Under the pieces are notes generated by a model. That model was not told the DNA's origin and ran no database searches. It saw only the letters and a program-made list of their open reading frames with translations. 60,802 nt of DNA. Source: Kurthia sibirica. GTDB taxonomy: Bacteria; Bacillota; Bacilli; Bacillales_A; Planococcaceae. The stretch lies in the NCBI RefSeq assembly GCF_003143975.1, contig NZ_QFVR01000022.1:1-60802 (forward strand), read 5' to 3'. The translations under genes and the position numbers were made by a program. Positions 8,215-16,468 of this stretch are shown here, in pieces; the first letter of the stretch is position 1, and each line of letters starts with the position of its first letter.

Positions 8215-8702
8215 TTTCTTTTTTCACTATATATCCACTGGCGAGATATGTTTCATCGAAAAAAAAGATGTTTATGCTTATTTCATAACATTCTATGTTA
8301 GTTATCGATTTAGCCTTTAAAAGCTATTAAATAAAGTGTTTAAAGCGTTTTTTATATACAAATCACCTAACATGAAAATGTTTTCTCTTATTTTTCTTTA
8401 TTATCTATATAGCAATGAGATAGTATAGATGCTGATTTGAGCTAATAACATACCATATATTCATATACAGCAAGTAATTTGATGTAATTATAAAAAAAAT
8501 AAAAAAATTATTAATTATAAAAAAAGTGAGGTTTTATAAGGTTTTAACATTAAATGTAAGCGTTTTAAGGTGACGCAGATAATGAAATATTCAGAAAATA
8601 AAGTTGACGCCAGAAGAAAGTCATGTAAAAATATGAAATATAAGTTTTCGTGTTAGGAAATCTAACATGTTAAAAATGAACTAATGAAAAGGGGTTGTTA
8701 AA
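8215..8702. other. long AT-rich leader upstream of amtB
   Basis: No gene is seen in 488 bases. A TTGACG at 8604-8609 with TAAAAA 16 bases further on could be a sigma-A promoter. The GlnR/TnrA box at 8651-8667 is the clearest element. ATGTAAGCGTTTTAA at 8554-8568 resembles a catabolite-responsive element but misses the conserved C near the end. The final bases AAAAGGGGTTGTTAAA carry the amtB ribosome binding site. Confidence 0.5.
8651..8667. promoter_or_regulatory. GlnR/TnrA operator upstream of amtB
   Basis: TGTTAGGAAATCTAACA matches the Bacillus nitrogen-regulator consensus TGTNAN7TNACA at every fixed position and is almost perfectly palindromic. It lies 36 bases before the amtB ATG. Its place close to the gene, downstream of one promoter candidate, fits repression by GlnR in nitrogen excess; activation by TnrA usually uses sites further upstream. 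Confidence 0.85.
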
Positions 8703-9989
8703 ATGGATGTAGATATCATTTTTTTAATGAATAGTCTTTGGACGATGCTTGGAGCAATTTTAGTCATTTTTATGATTGCAGGTTTTATTATGTTGGAGGC
8801 AGGATCTACTCGAATGAAAAATGCAGGACATGTTGCTGGTAAAACGGTGTTCACATTTGGATTAGCTTCATTAGTTTACTGGGCCGTAGGGTATGGCTTC
8901 ACATTTGGTTCAAATGCCAATTTCTTTGTGGGTATGACAGATTTCTTTTATGCAGGTGATCAAATAAAAGATGCGACTTTATCGACAACCGTTTTCTTTT
9001 TATTCCAATTAGCCTTCGCAGGAATTTCTGTAACTATCGCATTAGGCGGTTTTGCGGAACGAGCAAAATTTTCGGTGTATGTGTTATTCACAATATTATT
9101 CGGTGTATTAATCTATCCAGTTATCGCGCATTGGGTATGGGGTGGTGGTTGGTTGGCAGAGGATGGAGCACAGGATTTTGCTGGTTCCACAGTTGTTCAT
9201 TTAACAGGAGCGATGGCTGCATTAGCGGCGACAATTCTTTTAAAACCACGTATTGGTAAATTCAATAAAGATGGTTCTTCCAATAATATTGCAGGACATA
9301 ATCAGGTGTATACGACATTAGCGGTGTTAATATTATGGGTTGGGTGGTTTGGTTTTAACGCTGGTTCGACAGTATCAGTAGATGGCGCATTCTTTGGTTA
9401 TGTGGCAATTAATACAAATTTAGGAGCGGCAGCTGGTGCAGTCGCAGCAACGTTAATATCATGGGTTGTTTTAGGTAAACCAGATATTCCAACTATTTTA
9501 AACGGTGCATTAGCAGGTTTGGTAGCTATCACAGCATCTTGTGCATTTGTTGATGTATGGGCAGCAGTTGTTATTGGTTTTGTAGCCGGAATCATTTGTT
9601 TCTATTCAGTGCGCTTCTTTGAAAAACGTCGTATTGATGATCCCATTTTTGCTTTATCAGTGCATGGTATGCCGGGGATTTGGGGTACAGTATCTACAGG
9701 ATTCTTTGCGACAAGAGAATTGGCAACAGTCGGTAAACCAGGGTTGTTTTATGGTGGTGGTTTTGACCAACTTTTCGTCCAAATTATTAGTGTAGTGGCA
9801 TGTGGTGCCTTTGCTTTTGTAGGTTCATTTGCTATTTTATATCTCTTGAAAAAAATTATGGGTACATTGCGTGTAACAGCGGAAGAAGAGATTTTAGGAT
9901 TGGACTTAAGTGAACATGGTAGCTTTGGTTACCCGGAACAAATGCAAGTAAATGAACAAGATCCACATGCAACAAATACAGGAAGATAA
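8703..9989 (+). CDS. amtB: ammonium transporter, Amt family
   Basis: This 428-residue Amt protein has about eleven membrane helices. The pore histidines sit in STVVHLTG (His166) and ALSVHGMPGIWGT (His321). The N-terminal MIAGFIMLEAGSTRMKN motif and the C-terminal tail ILGLDLSEHGSFGY, which transmits PII control in the family, are present. It takes up ammonium at low concentration. In B. subtilis amtB (nrgA) is followed by the PII gene glnK; here a DUF294 nucleotidyltransferase starts 12 bases downstream and no PII gene is in the window. A GlnR/TnrA box lies just upstream. Confidence 0.97.
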   Translation: MDVDIIFLMNSLWTMLGAILVIFMIAGFIMLEAGSTRMKNAGHVAGKTVFTFGLASLVYWAVGYGFTFGSNANFFVGMTDFFYAGDQIKDATLSTTVFFLFQLAFAGISVTIALGGFAERAKFSVYVLFTILFGVLIYPVIAHWVWGGGWLAEDGAQDFAGSTVVHLTGAMAALAATILLKPRIGKFNKDGSSNNIAGHNQVYTTLAVLILWVGWFGFNAGSTVSVDGAFFGYVAINTNLGAAAGAVAATLISWVVLGKPDIPTILNGALAGLVAITASCAFVDVWAAVVIGFVAGIICFYSVRFFEKRRIDDPIFALSVHGMPGIWGTVSTGFFATRELATVGKPGLFYGGGFDQLFVQIISVVACGAFAFVGSFAILYLLKKIMGTLRVTAEEEILGLDLSEHGSFGYPEQMQVNEQDPHATNTGR

Positions 9990-10001
9990 GGAAGTGACTG
10001 C

Positions 10002-10919
10002 ATGAGCTCACAAGGCAATGATTATGCGCTCATTTCACAATGGAAAAAAGAAGCATTTTCAGAAGATATGGGGATTCATTCGATAAATTGCATGTTTGAT
10101 CGTTTGCTTACACGCGTCATGGAAGACGCATTAACTAAAATGTTACCGCAGCAACCACCTTGCTCGTTTGCATGGTTCACAATGGGGAGTAGCGGACGCT
10201 ATGAACAAACATTTACGAGTGATCAAGATCATGCTCTTATTTATAAGGAAGAAGGACATGAATTATTTTTTCTAGCATTAGGTCAACATTTAGCAGATGC
10301 TCTACATTTCTTAGGTTATATGTATTGTCCGGGAAAGGTAATGAGCAATAATGTGCAATGGTGTCGTTCAGCCAATGCTTGGACAGAACAAATTCTGCAA
10401 TGGCAGCAATCCGATCATATAAAAGCAATTCGTTATTTACAGATCGTATTAGATGCTCGATTTATTTATGGCGAAGCGTCACTCGTTGCAATGCTACGCC
10501 AGCAATTACTAACGGGTGATCGTCAAGTGATTGAAAATTTGGCGATGAATATGTCTTTGATTAAAAGAGGATTAACACCGGTTGGCGCATTCGTAGTAGA
10601 ACGTGTTGGTCCTTATCGTGGAATGCTCGATTTTAAAAATACAATTTATATTCCATACGTCAATTCGATTCGACTATTGAGTGTCCTTGAGGGCATCGAT
10701 GATACCATGACAAAACAACGTATTCAAAAATTACAGCCAAAATATCGCGCGTTATTTAAAAATTATCAGCAGCAATACGATATAATTATGGGCTATCGAA
10801 TGAATGAAAAATCATTTATTGATATAAAAAAGGCAGATAAAAAAGAATTAAAAGAGTTGATTCGTTATGTTAAAAAATTACATGATTATGCTATAAATCG
10901 AATAGGAATTAGGTGTTGA
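10002..10919 (+). CDS. GlnD-like nucleotidyltransferase, DUF294 family
   Basis: This 305-residue protein has a nucleotidyltransferase active-site pattern: GSSGR at 62-66 followed by DQD at 74-76, as in the uridylyltransferase GlnD. The C-terminal half matches the DUF294 C-terminal helical domain, including the RIQKLQ and DYAINRI segments. Most DUF294 proteins carry N-terminal cyclic-nucleotide and CBS domains; this one lacks them. Its target is unknown. Being co-transcribed with amtB, with no PII gene, suggests it nucleotidylates a protein or small molecule linked to nitrogen status. A DEDDh exonuclease gene follows within 2 bases. Confidence 0.85.
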   Translation: MSSQGNDYALISQWKKEAFSEDMGIHSINCMFDRLLTRVMEDALTKMLPQQPPCSFAWFTMGSSGRYEQTFTSDQDHALIYKEEGHELFFLALGQHLADALHFLGYMYCPGKVMSNNVQWCRSANAWTEQILQWQQSDHIKAIRYLQIVLDARFIYGEASLVAMLRQQLLTGDRQVIENLAMNMSLIKRGLTPVGAFVVERVGPYRGMLDFKNTIYIPYVNSIRLLSVLEGIDDTMTKQRIQKLQPKYRALFKNYQQQYDIIMGYRMNEKSFIDIKKADKKELKELIRYVKKLHDYAINRIGIRC

Positions 10920-10921
10920 AG

Positions 10922-11641
10922 ATGAATTTTGAAGGCTTTTCTCAAATGTTTAATGGTGTGATGAATCGCAATAGTATGAATCGGATGCATGAATTACAGT
11001 CGAAAGAACAAATAGCGTATTTACGTAGATTAGATGCTAGTATTCGTTTAGATCGAGATTTCTCTAGACCCTTTGATGAAGTAGAGTTTGTAGTATTTGA
11101 TTTAGAAACAACAGGTTTCGAACCGGTAAAGGGAGATGAAATAGTATCTGTCGGTGCGATTAAAATAAAAGGCAGCGAATTATTATCTGCACAATTTTAT
11201 TCCTTATCAAAAATTCAAGGCTGGATTTCACCAAAAATTGAAGCGTTGACGTCGATTACGAATAAGCAGGTTGCCAATGCCTTACCTGCTAAAGATGTTC
11301 TCGATAGTTTTATACATTTTATAGGAGAGAGTACATTAATTGCGCACCATGCCAAGCATGAACGTGATTTTATGGATAGCTATTATAAGAAAATCTATCA
11401 AAAGAAGTTTATTCATCGCATCGTAGATACTTCTTTTCTATTAAAAGTGACAGGGATGAACAATCCCTATTGCACATTAGATGAGGCATGTCAGACATTA
11501 AATATACCAATTGAAAATCGGCATCATGCTCTTGGGGATGCTGTAATGACGGCAAAAGTATGGACATCATTAATTGGGCGATTACAAGAGCAGGGAATCG
11601 AAAATTTAGAGCAATTATATAGTCGTTTTGCTGAAATGTAG
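10922..11641 (+). CDS. DEDDh 3'-5' exonuclease (DNA polymerase III epsilon/RNase T-like)
   Basis: This protein of about 239 residues has a complete DEDDh site: Exo I FDLETTGFEP with D60 and E62, Exo II AHHAKHERDFMD with D149, and Exo III HHALGDA with H201 and D206. It should degrade single-stranded DNA or RNA ends, or short oligonucleotides. The start follows the nucleotidyltransferase stop by two bases, showing translational coupling; a GTG three codons earlier is also possible. From memory, similar nucleotidyltransferase/exonuclease pairs occur beside sodium/acetate-type symporters in proteobacteria, so the pair seems to be a transporter-associated module. Confidence 0.85.
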   Translation: MNFEGFSQMFNGVMNRNSMNRMHELQSKEQIAYLRRLDASIRLDRDFSRPFDEVEFVVFDLETTGFEPVKGDEIVSVGAIKIKGSELLSAQFYSLSKIQGWISPKIEALTSITNKQVANALPAKDVLDSFIHFIGESTLIAHHAKHERDFMDSYYKKIYQKKFIHRIVDTSFLLKVTGMNNPYCTLDEACQTLNIPIENRHHALGDAVMTAKVWTSLIGRLQEQGIENLEQLYSRFAEM

Positions 11642-11729
11642 TGATTACACTTACTTATTGCTATGCATACTCACCAACAATAAACTATGATAAAGGATGA
11701 GTATGACAATCGAAAAGGAGTGTATAATT

Positions 11730-12200
11730 ATGTATCGTAAAATAGAAGATTTTCAACAAGACTGGGCAGTTTCTTCAAAGGGTACGTTAAAAGCAATTCA
11801 AGCGCTAAAAGATGATAAATTAGATCAAGCAATCGTTGAAGGGCATAATACATTAGGTTGGTTAGCAAAACATTTAATCGGTTCGATGAGTAGTTTTGGT
11901 GGATTGGTTGGTTTTAATATTCCAGCACCTACAAAAGAAACAGCACCAAAAACGGTTGATCAACTAGTGGCGATGTACGAAGCAAGTGCTGCTGCAGTTG
12001 CTGAGCAAGCGAAGACATTGACAGATGAAGATATGACGAGAAATGTTCAATCATTTAAAGGTGAAGCGTCAATTGGGAATATTCTTCGTGGTATGATTGA
12101 CCACCAAACACATCATAGAGGTCAAATGACAGTATTGATTCGTCAAGCGGGTCTTGATGTTCCAAGCGTTATGGGGCCTACAAAAGAAATGTCTCAATAG
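11730..12200 (+). CDS. DinB/YfiT-family putative metalloenzyme
   Basis: This 156-residue four-helix protein has DinB-type metal-binding histidines in GHNTLGWLAKHL and in DHQTHHRGQM. The family includes bacillithiol-dependent and other thiol transferases; the substrate here is unknown. An ATG at 11697 is in frame, but AAAGGAG lies just before the ATG at 11730, which is taken as the start. It has its own terminator. Confidence 0.85.
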   Translation: MYRKIEDFQQDWAVSSKGTLKAIQALKDDKLDQAIVEGHNTLGWLAKHLIGSMSSFGGLVGFNIPAPTKETAPKTVDQLVAMYEASAAAVAEQAKTLTDEDMTRNVQSFKGEASIGNILRGMIDHQTHHRGQMTVLIRQAGLDVPSVMGPTKEMSQ

Positions 12201-12234
12201 TAAGGTGTACATGGTGGGTAATCCATCCTAAGTT

Positions 12235-12280
12235 ATACAAAACAGGTCGTCATGAACATTCATGACGACCTGTTTTGTAT
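12235..12280. terminator. strong bidirectional terminator
   Basis: A perfect 22-bp stem (12235-12256 with 12259-12280) has a minimal loop and a GGTCGTCATGAA core. T- and A-rich flanks serve both the DinB-like gene and the convergent secreted-protein gene. Confidence 0.85.
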
Positions 12281-12316
12281 TTATAAATACCAAATCTGTG
12301 CATAATACGTTAGTGA

Positions 12317-12874
12317 TCAACGATAATAATTGAGCAAAGCAGCTAACTGCATCATTTTTTTCGTACCAACTGAAATACTAGTATAGGGTATGCCATTCAA
12401 AGAATAGGAACGGTAGCCAACATAAAAACTACCTGATTTGAACAGTTTGATTTTCTGCCCATAAGCTGTCAGATAAATCGCTTTGCCATATAATTTCTGC
12501 ATTTGAAAATCAGTTAAAGTTCCACGATATATTTTAGAAATCAACTGTGTTTTTTCTTTATCAGCAATAAAATATTTCGTGCTACCACTGGCAGTATGAT
12601 ATTGTAGAAACCCGTATTGTGTAGCGTCGATTTTTGAATAATAGAAAATGGCACCTTCCCCATTTATACGCTCTCCAGGTACTGCTTTTCGTAGATTTGT
12701 ATAGTATTTCCCTACATAACCAATCGTATTGGGTAAACGTCCTTTAGCCGTTTGTTTTTTTAACAATGTGTTCGCTGCCAACGACTGGGTATCGGTAGGT
12801 GATGCTGCTTGCACATTGGCGGAAAAAAGAAAAAAGCAGAAGGGAATCAAAGTGAATGCAAGAAAATGTTTCAA
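12317..12874 (-). CDS. secreted protein of unknown function
   Basis: I do not recognise a family for this 185-residue protein. An upstream in-frame ATG exists at 12910, but AAGGAG lies about 8 bases before a TTG at 12874. Starting there gives a clean signal peptide (MKHFLAFTLIPFCFFLFSA) with a probable cut near VQA-A. The mature part is rich in tyrosine and lysine, looks beta-rich (YVGYRSYSLNG, YFIADKEK) and has no membrane anchor. It is flanked by a strong terminator and by an esterase gene on the same strand. Confidence 0.7.
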   Translation of the reverse strand: MKHFLAFTLIPFCFFLFSANVQAASPTDTQSLAANTLLKKQTAKGRLPNTIGYVGKYYTNLRKAVPGERINGEGAIFYYSKIDATQYGFLQYHTASGSTKYFIADKEKTQLISKIYRGTLTDFQMQKLYGKAIYLTAYGQKIKLFKSGSFYVGYRSYSLNGIPYTSISVGTKKMMQLAALLNYYR

Positions 12875-12950
12875 TAGTATACACTCCTTATGTCGGTTGT
12901 ATCCTACCATTTCCTTATTAAGTAAAATATAAACAACTGAAGTACTCTTG

Positions 12951-13934
12951 CTACTGTTGCTCCATAAATTGTACTAATGTATTAAATGTGTGTTGAGCTT
13001 CTGGTAGATCCATCATAAATTGATATTCATGGCCCAAGATTGCTTCGTCTAATGGATAGAAAACTTCTTCAACAGGAATATCATAGCTTTGCAAAATAGC
13101 ACTGAGCTTTTTACCTTGATTTTCAAAAGAACCGCTATTGCCATCTGTAATAAATGTTGGCACAAAATGTTCTGAAATTTGATCGGTCATGGATGCAAGG
13201 ATTGTCTGGTCAGATTGCTGCCAATTACGTTCACCAATATATGCCCATGCGACGCGGTCTAAGAAGAAGCTAATTACTTTATTGTCACCAAGATTATTAA
13301 AAGCTGTTAAATCATAAGGTCCGCAAAATAATAACGCGGCTTTAATCGTATTTGGTGGTATTTTTTGTGTCATTTGAGTGGCGGCAGCATAATCGTCATC
13401 TACTTGTATATTAATATATTGGCTCGCGATTTGCGCTCCTGCTGAATCCCCAGCAATATATAAATTATTGATGTCAAGTTGATATTTTATGGCGTTTTTT
13501 ACCATGAAGGCATAAACTTCATCCATTTGTTTTAGGGGCGTTGGGTATTTAGCGCCGGGCGCAAGCTCATAGTTCATATTTACAACTGCATAGCCTTTCG
13601 CAGCGAGTTGCACAGCGTACTCTGTAACGTCTTTTTTATCGCCGCCAACATAGGCGCCACCATGTACCCATAACACAACAGGAACAGGATTTGTGTGATT
13701 TTTGGGAACTACAATGTCGAGGGTGCCGTCCTTATATTTGGATGTATAGCTAATATCGTTAAGTTGTCTTGTGTTTTTGACAATACTGTCATAGTCTGGC
13801 GCTTTGACAGCAACACCATCTTTGAATAAATAGTTAATAAGTAGGGCTGCAGGTTTCGGTGAAAAATAAATAAATGCAGAAGCTGCCAATAATAATAGTA
13901 TAATGATGGCAGTGATTTTTTTGAAAAGCTTCAT
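12951..13934 (-). CDS. membrane-anchored alpha/beta hydrolase (HSL-type esterase)
   Basis: This 327-residue protein has an N-terminal membrane segment (residues 7-24), placing the catalytic domain outside the cell. The oxyanion motif HGGA is at 91-94 and the nucleophile elbow GDSAG at 162-166 (Ser164). A late Asp (TDGNSGSF) and a His (LGHEYQF) complete the expected triad. It is probably a carboxylesterase acting on small acyl esters. The frame stays open 31 codons further upstream, but AGAAGG sits before the ATG at 13934, which is chosen. Confidence 0.85.
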   Translation of the reverse strand: MKLFKKITAIIILLLLAASAFIYFSPKPAALLINYLFKDGVAVKAPDYDSIVKNTRQLNDISYTSKYKDGTLDIVVPKNHTNPVPVVLWVHGGAYVGGDKKDVTEYAVQLAAKGYAVVNMNYELAPGAKYPTPLKQMDEVYAFMVKNAIKYQLDINNLYIAGDSAGAQIASQYINIQVDDDYAAATQMTQKIPPNTIKAALLFCGPYDLTAFNNLGDNKVISFFLDRVAWAYIGERNWQQSDQTILASMTDQISEHFVPTFITDGNSGSFENQGKKLSAILQSYDIPVEEVFYPLDEAILGHEYQFMMDLPEAQHTFNTLVQFMEQQ

Positions 13935-14047
13935 GTGGCAACCTTCTTTCACAGAATTGGATTGTTTTTTCCTATTATGCCATAATCTTTTAAAAGGAGC
14001 GAATGAAGTTTTATTCACAGTAAACAAGAGAGAAGAGGTGAGGGAAA

Positions 14048-14509
14048 ATGGTTAAAAGAAAAAGATTATTACTAGGCGTGCTCATAGTATCACTAATAGA
14101 AATTATATATTTTTACTTTATGGGTAAAAAATTCGTCTATATGAATGGTTTAAAAGAAGTAATTGAAATTGTTATTATTGGAAATATTGCATTTTTCGTC
14201 GCTTATTTCCTTCTATTGGAACCAAGTAATTTCAGAAAAAAATATATATTGCTCATAATAGCGTATGCATTATTGATTATTGCGCCATTCGTCTATCATT
14301 CGAAGATGCCGAGTACAACATTTGAAGAAGCACAAAAATTAATTATGCGCACTGAAGGTGGTAAAGTGGTAAAGGATCGTGACTACACGACGACCATTAA
14401 AACATATGAAGGTAATGAGGTATACTTGATTGCTTTAGAGAAGAAAAGTACGGTGAAACGCTTTGCTTTTGATGCGGAAAACCAGCGCTATTATCCATTT
14501 TCAAATTAA
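14048..14509 (+). CDS. hypothetical membrane protein with C-terminal extracytoplasmic domain
   Basis: I do not recognise a family for this 153-residue protein. Three hydrophobic segments lie at about 7-24, 38-57 and 67-85. A soluble part of about 65 residues with the look of a small beta-domain (DRDYTTTIKTYEGNEVYLIALEKK) follows. GAGGTGAGGGA precedes the ATG. It is divergent from the esterase and 18 bases upstream of the osmC-like gene. Confidence 0.6.
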   Translation: MVKRKRLLLGVLIVSLIEIIYFYFMGKKFVYMNGLKEVIEIVIIGNIAFFVAYFLLLEPSNFRKKYILLIIAYALLIIAPFVYHSKMPSTTFEEAQKLIMRTEGGKVVKDRDYTTTIKTYEGNEVYLIALEKKSTVKRFAFDAENQRYYPFSN

Positions 14510-14527
14510 AGAAAAGAGCTGAAAATT

Positions 14528-14968
14528 ATGGTAAAACATTTATTTGAACTGCAAGCTACATGGCCAGGTGGTCGCAATGACATCGGCGAAATAACTGCGG
14601 GGAATTTACAGACGAAAATATCGATTCCTCCTGCAATGGATGGTCCTGGCATTGGTACGAACCCTGATGAAATGTTACTTGGTGCAGCAGCCACCTGTTA
14701 TTTGATATCGTTAGCAGCAATGCTTGAACGTGCGCATATTACACCGCAGTCCCTAACACTGACATCAGATGGCATCGTTGATGTAACAAATGGTGTTTTC
14801 ACATATGAAAAAATCATTCATCGACCTGTCATCGTATTGATGGACGATGCTCCTACTCGTGAAAAAACAATGGCACAAAAATTAGCTGAAAAAGCGGAAA
14901 AAACATGTATGATTTCGAAGGCTATTGCAGGGAATGTCGCCATAGAACTAGATGTAACAATTCGTTAA
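14528..14968 (+). CDS. OsmC/Ohr-family peroxiredoxin-like protein
   Basis: This 146-residue protein has the two conserved cysteines of the OsmC superfamily, C57 (AATCYL) and C127 (EKTCMIS). It also has TNPDEMLLGAAATC and the C-terminal AIAGNVAIELDV. Such proteins reduce organic hydroperoxides with thiol or dihydrolipoyl partners. The sequence is closer to the YhfA/SACOL-type OsmC branch than to Ohr, as far as can be judged by eye. A strong terminator follows. Confidence 0.9.
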   Translation: MVKHLFELQATWPGGRNDIGEITAGNLQTKISIPPAMDGPGIGTNPDEMLLGAAATCYLISLAAMLERAHITPQSLTLTSDGIVDVTNGVFTYEKIIHRPVIVLMDDAPTREKTMAQKLAEKAEKTCMISKAIAGNVAIELDVTIR

Positions 14969-14973
14969 TTGGC

Positions 14974-15008
14974 AACAGTTCATCATGTAAGTGATGAACT
15001 GTTTTTTT
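14974..15008 (+). terminator. intrinsic terminator after the OsmC-like gene
   Basis: Perfect 12-bp arms AACAGTTCATCA and TGATGAACTGTT are separated by a 6-base loop and followed by a T tract. Confidence 0.9.
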
Positions 15009-15062
15009 GTGTCGATCGAGATGCATGATATACTAGAGAAAATAGTTTTGAAGGAGAATTAC

Positions 15063-15941
15063 ATGACACAACCACATATAATGCTTGTCGATGGCATGGC
15101 GTTACTATTCCGTTCTTACCACGCGACAGCGCCAATGAATCAATTTTTTAGAAAGCAAGACGGGACACCGACAAATGGTGTACAAGGTTTTGCTCGTCAC
15201 GTATTAACGGCACAAGCTTTAATGAAACCAACGCATTTAGCTATTTGCTGGGATATGGGTTCAAAAACCTTCCGCAATGATATATACGATGGCTATAAAG
15301 CAAATCGTCCGGCACCTCCGGAAGAAATGTTGCCGCAATTTGATATGGCACGCGAAATTTCTGAAATGATTGGTTGGAAAAACTTTGGTTTAAAAGGGAT
15401 GGAGGCAGATGACACAATCGGGTCTCTCGTAGAAAAATGGAAGGGAGAAGCACAAATTACAGTCGTTAGTGGTGATCGTGATTTATTGCAGCTATTAAAC
15501 CCAACAACAACCATAGCTTTAACAAAAAAAGGTTATTCTGAATATAATCCCTATACGCTGGAACGCTTTCATGAAGAATATGCTATTCGCCCAGAACAAT
15601 TTGCAGATGTGAAAGCATTTATGGGCGATTCAAGTGATGGTTATCCAGGTGTTAAGGGGATTGGTCCTAAAACAGCCTTGCAGCTCATCCAAAAACACGC
15701 TTCTGTACAAGGTGTAATCGATGCAATTGAGCAGCTAACAGCTGGGCAGCGTACGAAGATTGATGCGGACCGAGAGATGTTGCAAATCTCTTTAGAGTTG
15801 GCACGTATTAAAACAGATTTGATAATTGAAGCAGCAATTGATGATTTACGTTTACCACTTTGGGATGCGGCAAAAATGAATCACTTAATCGTTCAAGAAT
15901 ACGGCCTTGTTGCAAGGCATGCCACGTCATTATTTAAATAA
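15063..15941 (+). CDS. ypcP: 5'-3' exonuclease / flap endonuclease (YpcP type)
   Basis: This 292-residue protein corresponds to the 5' nuclease domain of DNA polymerase I as a separate gene, like B. subtilis YpcP/ExoR. It has the metal-binding acidic clusters LVDGMALLFRS, GMEADDTIGSL and VVSGDRDLLQLL, and the helix-hairpin-helix region SSDGYPGVKGIGPKTA. It removes RNA primers and flaps during replication and repair. GAAGGAG before the ATG at 15063 fixes the start. The longer upstream frame would begin inside the preceding terminator. Confidence 0.95.
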   Translation: MTQPHIMLVDGMALLFRSYHATAPMNQFFRKQDGTPTNGVQGFARHVLTAQALMKPTHLAICWDMGSKTFRNDIYDGYKANRPAPPEEMLPQFDMAREISEMIGWKNFGLKGMEADDTIGSLVEKWKGEAQITVVSGDRDLLQLLNPTTTIALTKKGYSEYNPYTLERFHEEYAIRPEQFADVKAFMGDSSDGYPGVKGIGPKTALQLIQKHASVQGVIDAIEQLTAGQRTKIDADREMLQISLELARIKTDLIIEAAIDDLRLPLWDAAKMNHLIVQEYGLVARHATSLFK

Positions 15942-15944
15942 ATG

Positions 15945-15989
15945 AATAGAAGCCACAATCTACAGTTCCGGTAGATTGTGGCTTCTATT
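15945..15989. terminator. bidirectional terminator
   Basis: Perfect 19-bp arms (AATAGAAGCCACAATCTAC and complement) enclose a 7-base loop between ypcP and the convergent PH-like gene. The minus-strand gene stops 3 bases beyond it. Confidence 0.85.
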
Positions 15990-15992
15990 TGC

Positions 15993-16346
15993 TTACGATT
16001 TGATCTCCATACGGTCTAGGACAAAATGATTGAAGTCAGCTGCATCGCCTTCTTCGATAAAACTCATAATGCTTGTTTCGCCGTTGCAAGTTAGTGTAAG
16101 TATGATCGTTTGATCTTCGGTTAAATCAACTGCTTCTAGTTTATAGTAATCAAATGACGTGACTGGTTGTTCCATGTCGTTTGAGAAAAAACATAACCGC
16201 TCATTTGTTGCGCAAAGAATCCCTTTTTTAGGTGTACTATTAACGGCTGTTAGCTGTTGATACATACCTAGAATACTTTTTTGAATGCGTTCGCCACTAT
16301 TAAGATGTGGTTGGAGTAGTGATACTGCTTGTTTGATGTTATTCAA
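15993..16346 (-). CDS. bacterial PH-domain-like protein
   Basis: This small soluble protein of about 117 residues has a pattern of strands typical of bacterial pleckstrin-homology-like (YokE-type) domains: GILCATNERLCFFS, then FDYYKLEAVDL, TIILTLTCNGETSIMSF and a final helix NHFVLDRM. It has no membrane segment or signal peptide. AGAGGTG lies about 6 bases before a TTG at 16346, preferred over the GTG at 16355 that overlaps it. A related gene lies about 110 bases upstream on the same strand. Function unknown. Confidence 0.6.
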   Translation of the reverse strand: MNNIKQAVSLLQPHLNSGERIQKSILGMYQQLTAVNSTPKKGILCATNERLCFFSNDMEQPVTSFDYYKLEAVDLTEDQTIILTLTCNGETSIMSFIEEGDAADFNHFVLDRMEIKS

Positions 16347-16434
16347 TGAACTCACCTCTTATATCCTATTTATATATTCATATACCTTTATTTTACTTAT
16401 TTTAAACATTGAGGGAGAATTATACAATCAAAAA

Positions 16435-16468
16435 CGAGCAAATACTGGGAATTTCAAGTATTTGCTCG
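16435..16468 (-). terminator. terminator overlapping the end of the second PH-like gene
   Basis: Perfect 12-bp arms CGAGCAAATACT and AGTATTTGCTCG are followed on the minus strand by TTTTTG. The first arm, read on the minus strand, includes the last codons and stop of the gene at 16454-16825, so coding and terminator sequence overlap. Confidence 0.85.

Noticed and set aside
8554-8568. CcpA site upstream of amtB
   Set aside because: ATGTAAGCGTTTTAA lacks the conserved C near the end of the consensus, so it is noted only as a weak resemblance.
11663-11704. CATACTCA...TGAGTATG repeat after the exonuclease gene as a terminator
   Set aside because: The loop is over 20 bases and no T run follows.
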